Shown: positions 7,955 to 11,381 of the stretch, in pieces
How positions within the stretch are numbered: the stretch's first letter is position 1
Layout of the letters: each line of letters starts with the position of its first letter
From: a bacterium
GTDB lineage: Bacteria > Electryoneota > Electryoneia > Electryoneales > Electryoneaceae
Assembly (NCBI GenBank): GCA_014729955.1
Contig: WJJA01000460.1
Coordinates: 1-11,381, forward strand
DNA length: 11,381 nt
Direction: 5' to 3'
Program-made: the position numbers and the translations under genes
Notes under the pieces: generated by a model
What the model was told of the DNA's origin: nothing
Database searches by the model: none
The model's input: the letters and a program-made list of their open reading frames with translations, nothing else

Positions 7955-9508
7955 TTGCCTGTCAAGCCCGGACTGCCGAGTTCACTGAACCGTCTGCTCC
8001 GTCGTCGCGAGGACGCGGCGTCCGACGACCCGACGCACTGGATCGAGTGGTTTTCCAACGATGCATTGCGCAAGGGACGTCTGGACCTGGTACGTACCGA
8101 TGAGGAAACCTACGCGACCCAAGTATTGCGTGCGGAGACGGACGAAACAGGAGCTTTGCGTCTGCTGGCGGACAGACTGATGCCGGTGCCCGATTTCGAG
8201 GAGGGTGAGGCGGTATCCCTGCACGGCACCCTGATTCATTTCGAAGAGGGCTTGATCATCACTACCACGTTCTCCTGCGCACCGGGCGAGACGGTGGAGT
8301 TTGAGGACGGCGAAGCGCGGTATCTCGTAGACCTGCGTGATCTGAAGGTGGAGTCGAAGGAATACCTTGCGACGATTTCCGAGGCACGAGCCATGGAGAT
8401 CGGGATGATCTGGATGGGGGACTGGAAACAGGCGCCGGTCCTGCAATGCACAATCACCAAGCTGATGTTTGACGCCGAGATCGAGGGCAGGATTCACGCG
8501 GACGGCTACGCTGTACCGCGTGCCTCGGTCACCCTCGAACCGAATGGTCCCGATGTGCCGATCAAGGCGAGGCTCCACCGTTCCCGCAACCCGGAATTCA
8601 CCGCGGTGATTGAAAAAATAGACGCCATCGCCAAGGCGAAGCTCAGTAGCATCATCGAAGAGATCTGGCGTCTTGACACCGGCATGCAGAAGCCGCCCAT
8701 ACGCGAGAAAAAGGAGCAGGTCGGGTACCGTGACCAGATCAAAGACCATCTTGCGGAGGCGTTCGACCCTCACATTCTCTACATGGGTCGCACGGATGCC
8801 TGGCGTGTACGATTGCAGGCGCACGGGCAGGTGATGATGCTGACCTCGACGACGCTGGATACGGTGCGGGAACGGCTGCGTGAGATTCAACGTTGCGACC
8901 TTGTTGTCGCGGATGCAGAAGTGTGGGGTATCGAGGCGGAACGGGCGGAACGACTGCTTCATTCTACACAACAATTTCGTGATGTGCCGCGTCTGTGGCT
9001 CGGCAAACCATCACGCGCGCTGCCGGACCTGCGCGGCTTCGGCGCGTACGACATGATCGATCCGAACGAAGGGATCGACGCCTTCAACGGGCGTATCGAC
9101 TGGGCACTGCGCGGCGACAGTATCGGCGAAGGCCTGGTGGTCCTGCTGGTGACAGAAAACCGACGGATCCGCTACTTCTTCGGCCTTGGTCTCGCGGGTC
9201 AACACAGGCGGGTCTACTACTACCCGAAGAAGGGCGGTCTGCTGGATCAGTGCCGCAAACTGCGCCCGATGTGGGTGCTGCTGGATGTGGATCTGTTCCG
9301 GCGCGATATGGAGACAGTTCTGCCGCCGGTGTCGAAGTGGTGCGAAGAGAACGGCGCGGAATTGATCCTGCTCGCACGCGGCGGCCTGTCCCAGGAACAG
9401 GCGCTGCAGTGGGTGATGCTCGGCGCCAAGGACCTGGTCGTGCTGGACGCTGCGATGGTGCAGGCCATCGGCCGTTTGCGTACTCGAATTTACGGAGAGG
9501 GACAGTGA
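7955..9508 (+). CDS. Protein with two degenerate response-regulator receiver-like domains, coupled to thyX
   Basis: A 517-residue soluble protein I cannot assign to a named family. I chose TTG 7955 because GGGAG lies seven bases upstream and the sequence becomes protein-like here (GLPSSLNRLLRRRED). Residues 25-245 are an acidic region of beta-type segments with no recognised domain; a PilZ/YcgR-like fold is possible, but the RxxxR motif is not seen. Residues 272-385 and 393-513 each look like a receiver fold. In the first, CDLVVAD places D320 at the phospho-acceptor position and GAYDMIDP matches the end of the fold. In the second, PMWVLLDV gives D444, followed by AELILLARG and GAKDLVVL. Both lack the usual acidic pair (G278-R279; T400-E401) and the conserved Lys (P370; L497), so normal phosphotransfer is unlikely. 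The stop TGA shares its last A with the thyX ATG, implying translational coupling. It could be a regulator or scaffold; the role is unknown. Confidence 0.8.
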   Translation: MPVKPGLPSSLNRLLRRREDAASDDPTHWIEWFSNDALRKGRLDLVRTDEETYATQVLRAETDETGALRLLADRLMPVPDFEEGEAVSLHGTLIHFEEGLIITTTFSCAPGETVEFEDGEARYLVDLRDLKVESKEYLATISEARAMEIGMIWMGDWKQAPVLQCTITKLMFDAEIEGRIHADGYAVPRASVTLEPNGPDVPIKARLHRSRNPEFTAVIEKIDAIAKAKLSSIIEEIWRLDTGMQKPPIREKKEQVGYRDQIKDHLAEAFDPHILYMGRTDAWRVRLQAHGQVMMLTSTTLDTVRERLREIQRCDLVVADAEVWGIEAERAERLLHSTQQFRDVPRLWLGKPSRALPDLRGFGAYDMIDPNEGIDAFNGRIDWALRGDSIGEGLVVLLVTENRRIRYFFGLGLAGQHRRVYYYPKKGGLLDQCRKLRPMWVLLDVDLFRRDMETVLPPVSKWCEENGAELILLARGGLSQEQALQWVMLGAKDLVVLDAAMVQAIGRLRTRIYGEGQ

Positions 9509-10983
9509 TGAGCGATCCGTTGCCGCTGCGTGTGATCCTTGCCGGTCATTCGATTGACACGTCACTGCTGGAGCAATTGAAGCAGGCAGCCTACTCCGAC
9601 GGCGACCCGCCGCCGTTGGAATCGATTACCCCCGAAACTCTTTCAGCGGCGTATGCACGCATCAGTCGCAACCCGGCCGAAATCCCGGAACTGCGCGCCG
9701 CTGCACGCGAAGAGGTCGAAAAAGCTCGCAAGTCGAACGAAAATATTATTTTCGGGTTGGGCCATGCGAGTGTCGCGGAACATGCCTGTTTCAACTTTGA
9801 TGTCGTGGGGATTTCGCGCCTGGCCGTCGAACAGGTTGAATACCATCGTCTCGCCTCCTTCACCGAAAAATCACAACGTTATATCAAGCTGGACGGCGAC
9901 ATCGTCATCCCGCCCGAGATCGAAGAAGCGGGTATGACGCAGACCTTTCGCAACCTGATCCAGAGGCAGAACTCGGTCTATTTTGAACTCTATCCCAAAC
10001 TGGTGGACTACTTCGAGCTGATCCTGCGCGAGGAGGGCGAGGAGAAACCGAAACGTGCCGCGAAAAGCCGTGCGGCGGAAGATGCACGTTACGTGGTCTC
10101 TCTGGCAACCCAGGCACAGTTTGGTATGACGATCAACGCACGCACGCTCGAAGTGATGGCACGGCGTACGCTCGCGCATCCCCTCGCGGAGGTGCGCGCC
10201 TTCGGGTCGCAACTGCGTGAAGCGGTCACAGGACTGGCACCCTCGCTTGTGAAATATGTCGATGCGACGCAGTATGAACGGCACCGTCACCGGCAGACGC
10301 GCTGGTGGGCGGCCGGCGCGGTCCCGGAAGGGTCGGAACCGGATGTGCAACTGGTCGATTACGATGAGGATGCCGAACAGAAGGTGATCGCTGCCCTGCT
10401 GGCAAGAATGAAGGGCGATTCCTACACCGGTGCGATGAATCGTGTGCGTGAAATGAACCGGGAGAAACGGGAGCGCCTGGTGAAAGAGGCGCTGCTTGCC
10501 AATGCGCCGTGGGACCCGGCCCCCCGTGAATTCGAGATCGCTCACTTTACTTACGAGATCACCCTGTCGGCCGCGGCGTTCGGGCAGTTGAAACGGCACC
10601 GTATGGCGAGCCTGCTGACCGGGCCCTACGATCCCGCGCTGGGTTGGACGATGCCGGAATCGGTAAATGAGGTCGGCGGCGCGCCGCTGTTCGACGCCGT
10701 GATGGAAACGTCGGCCGAGTTCGCGCGCGAACTGGCACACCGCACACCGGCCGCCGCGCCCTATGCACTCACCAACGCCCACCGTCGACGAGTAATGTTT
10801 CACGCTTCCGCTCGGGAACTGCAGCACCTGTCTCGATTGCGCGAAGATCTCCATGCACAATGGGATATTCGCATCATCGCGAAGGAAATGATCCGTCTTG
10901 CACGTCAACAAGCGCCGTTGCTGTTGCTGCTCGCGGGCGGAAAGCACGAATTCGACCGTCTCATCAACCGTTTACAGGAGTGA
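9508..10983 (+). CDS. thyX: Tandem-domain ThyX-like flavin-dependent thymidylate synthase
   Basis: ThyX methylates dUMP to dTMP using methylene-tetrahydrofolate, FAD and NADPH. This protein has 491 residues, about twice the usual 200-300, and contains two ThyX-like domains (about 40-250 and 285-478). Domain 1 has GHASVAEHACFNF (85-97), Q109, then YHRLASFTEKSQRY (112-125) and NAR (210-212). The RHR-X7-S motif there keeps H113, R114, S122 and R124, but its first Arg is Y112. Domain 2 has HFTYEI, Q360, an intact RHR (363-365) and LREDLHAQWDIR (444-455), but Pro373 and Asp375 replace the motif Ser and following Arg. Each half is thus incomplete in a different way. ATG 9508 overlaps the upstream stop by one base, with GGAGAGG before it. 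It may be an active synthase with one composite site, or a paralogue with another role. Whether the genome also has a normal thyA or thyX cannot be seen. Confidence 0.85.
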   Translation: MSDPLPLRVILAGHSIDTSLLEQLKQAAYSDGDPPPLESITPETLSAAYARISRNPAEIPELRAAAREEVEKARKSNENIIFGLGHASVAEHACFNFDVVGISRLAVEQVEYHRLASFTEKSQRYIKLDGDIVIPPEIEEAGMTQTFRNLIQRQNSVYFELYPKLVDYFELILREEGEEKPKRAAKSRAAEDARYVVSLATQAQFGMTINARTLEVMARRTLAHPLAEVRAFGSQLREAVTGLAPSLVKYVDATQYERHRHRQTRWWAAGAVPEGSEPDVQLVDYDEDAEQKVIAALLARMKGDSYTGAMNRVREMNREKRERLVKEALLANAPWDPAPREFEIAHFTYEITLSAAAFGQLKRHRMASLLTGPYDPALGWTMPESVNEVGGAPLFDAVMETSAEFARELAHRTPAAAPYALTNAHRRRVMFHASARELQHLSRLREDLHAQWDIRIIAKEMIRLARQQAPLLLLLAGGKHEFDRLINRLQE

Positions 10984-11035
10984 TCGGGTGCGCCCGCCTG
11001 CCGGGGTATCGCAGACGGCTTGCAGCTTCTGGAAA

Positions 11036-11085
11036 ACGGGCCGAAGCAAAGCTCACAGGAAGCAAACCGGCCTGTCAGGGCCCGT
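11036..11085. other. Inverted repeat between convergent thyX and the right-edge gene
   Basis: ACGGGCC (11036-11042) and GGCCCGT (11079-11085) are perfect inverted arms separated by 36 bases; the right arm overlaps the end of the right-edge gene. It could help termination for the convergent genes, but no T-run follows and the loop is long, so the function is uncertain. Confidence 0.25.
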
Positions 11086-11381
11086 AGGGATACTCCGGCG
11101 GTGTATGAAACCCTTCCACGCGCCACGCCTGCATCTTTACCAGGCCCTTGCCCCGTTTGAAGCCGGGCATCGGGATCTCCCGCACCGTGTCAAACCGCGC
11201 ACGTAGCATCCTCTCCACTTCCTCGTCACGTAAACCGTAACGCTCCTGGGTGAGAAACACTCCGGAACGACCGATGTACTGCTCAGGCGGAAACCACCAG
11301 GCGAACATGTGCGGCCGTCCGCTTAGCAGGACGACCGGTCGGCGGTTTTGATCGGCCCAGAGGATCTCGCCGCCGGTGAAC
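11075..11381 (-). CDS. C-terminal fragment of a possible GT39/GT-C membrane glycosyltransferase (5' end outside window)
   Basis: The minus-strand frame is open from the right edge to TAG at 11075, so only the last 101 or so residues are present; ATG 11308 is probably internal. The fragment begins FTGGEILWADQNRRPVVLLS and continues through PHMFAWWFPPEQYIGRSGVF. It then has a helix (RDEEVERMLRARFDTVREI) and a basic strand-like end (GFKRGKGLVKMQAWRVEGF). It is soluble. Its order of a ligand-like loop, a GVFLT strand, an acidic helix and a KMQAWRV strand resembles the C-terminal periplasmic part of PMT-type (GT39) glycosyltransferases. That is a resemblance by eye, with no catalytic motif in view, and another soluble domain is possible. 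It converges with thyX, with a gap of 91 bases. Confidence 0.5.
   Translation of the reverse strand, partial: FTGGEILWADQNRRPVVLLSGRPHMFAWWFPPEQYIGRSGVFLTQERYGLRDEEVERMLRARFDTVREIPMPGFKRGKGLVKMQAWRVEGFHTPPEYPYGP

Noticed and set aside
8995..9507. In-frame open stretch upstream of thyX that would add 171 residues to it
   Set aside because: It overlaps the receiver-like gene in another frame and is rich in Arg and Gly with no family features. ATG 9508 has a good Shine-Dalgarno site and gives a normal ThyX N-terminus.
9871..10947. Long minus-strand open frame opposite thyX
   Set aside because: It is an antisense shadow of a well-supported gene, with no domain or start signal of its own.

Overview
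The window is from a GC-rich bacterium, most likely a member of the Pseudomonadota. The grounds are a ctaD-ctaE-ctaF style cytochrome oxidase cluster, Shine-Dalgarno sites before most genes, and intergenic repeats built around a GTAGCCCGG core like those scattered through many proteobacterial genomes. No rRNA or tRNA was seen, so the lineage is an inference.

Layout. (1) Positions 1-2971, plus strand: the 3' part of a heme-copper oxidase operon, with subunit I (its start lies left of the window), subunit III and subunit IV. It is followed by a hairpin terminator near 3043-3070. Subunit I carries the YSHPxVY motif of A2-type oxidases in place of the usual HPEVY. (2) Positions 3290-4420, minus strand: an AT-rich, broken COG1106-type (AAA15) ATPase gene with one in-frame TAG and no normal C-terminal end. 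It looks like a decayed foreign, possibly defence-related, gene. (3) Positions 4511-6121, minus: a multi-pass GT-C-like membrane glycosyltransferase. (4) Positions 6560-7261, minus: a TMEM175/DUF1211 potassium-channel-like protein with its own terminator. It sits between two repeat-rich intergenic regions (6122-6559 and 7262-7954) that share several related hairpin-forming modules. (5) Positions 7955-10983, plus: a two-gene operon. The first gene encodes a 517-residue protein with two degenerate receiver-like domains. Its stop codon overlaps by one base the start of a 491-residue tandem ThyX-type flavin-dependent thymidylate synthase. (6) Positions 11075-11381, minus: the C-terminal end of another protein, possibly a second GT-C/GT39 glycosyltransferase, running off the right edge.

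The oxidase genes make one membrane complex that reduces oxygen and pumps protons. The receiver-like gene and thyX are translationally coupled, which links an apparent signalling or scaffold protein with dTMP synthesis. The other genes look like independent units.

The most interesting points are two. The tandem ThyX has lost different substrate-binding residues in each half, so the two halves together could form one composite active site. The intergenic hairpin family keeps its loop while its stems vary, in several copies in a compensatory way.
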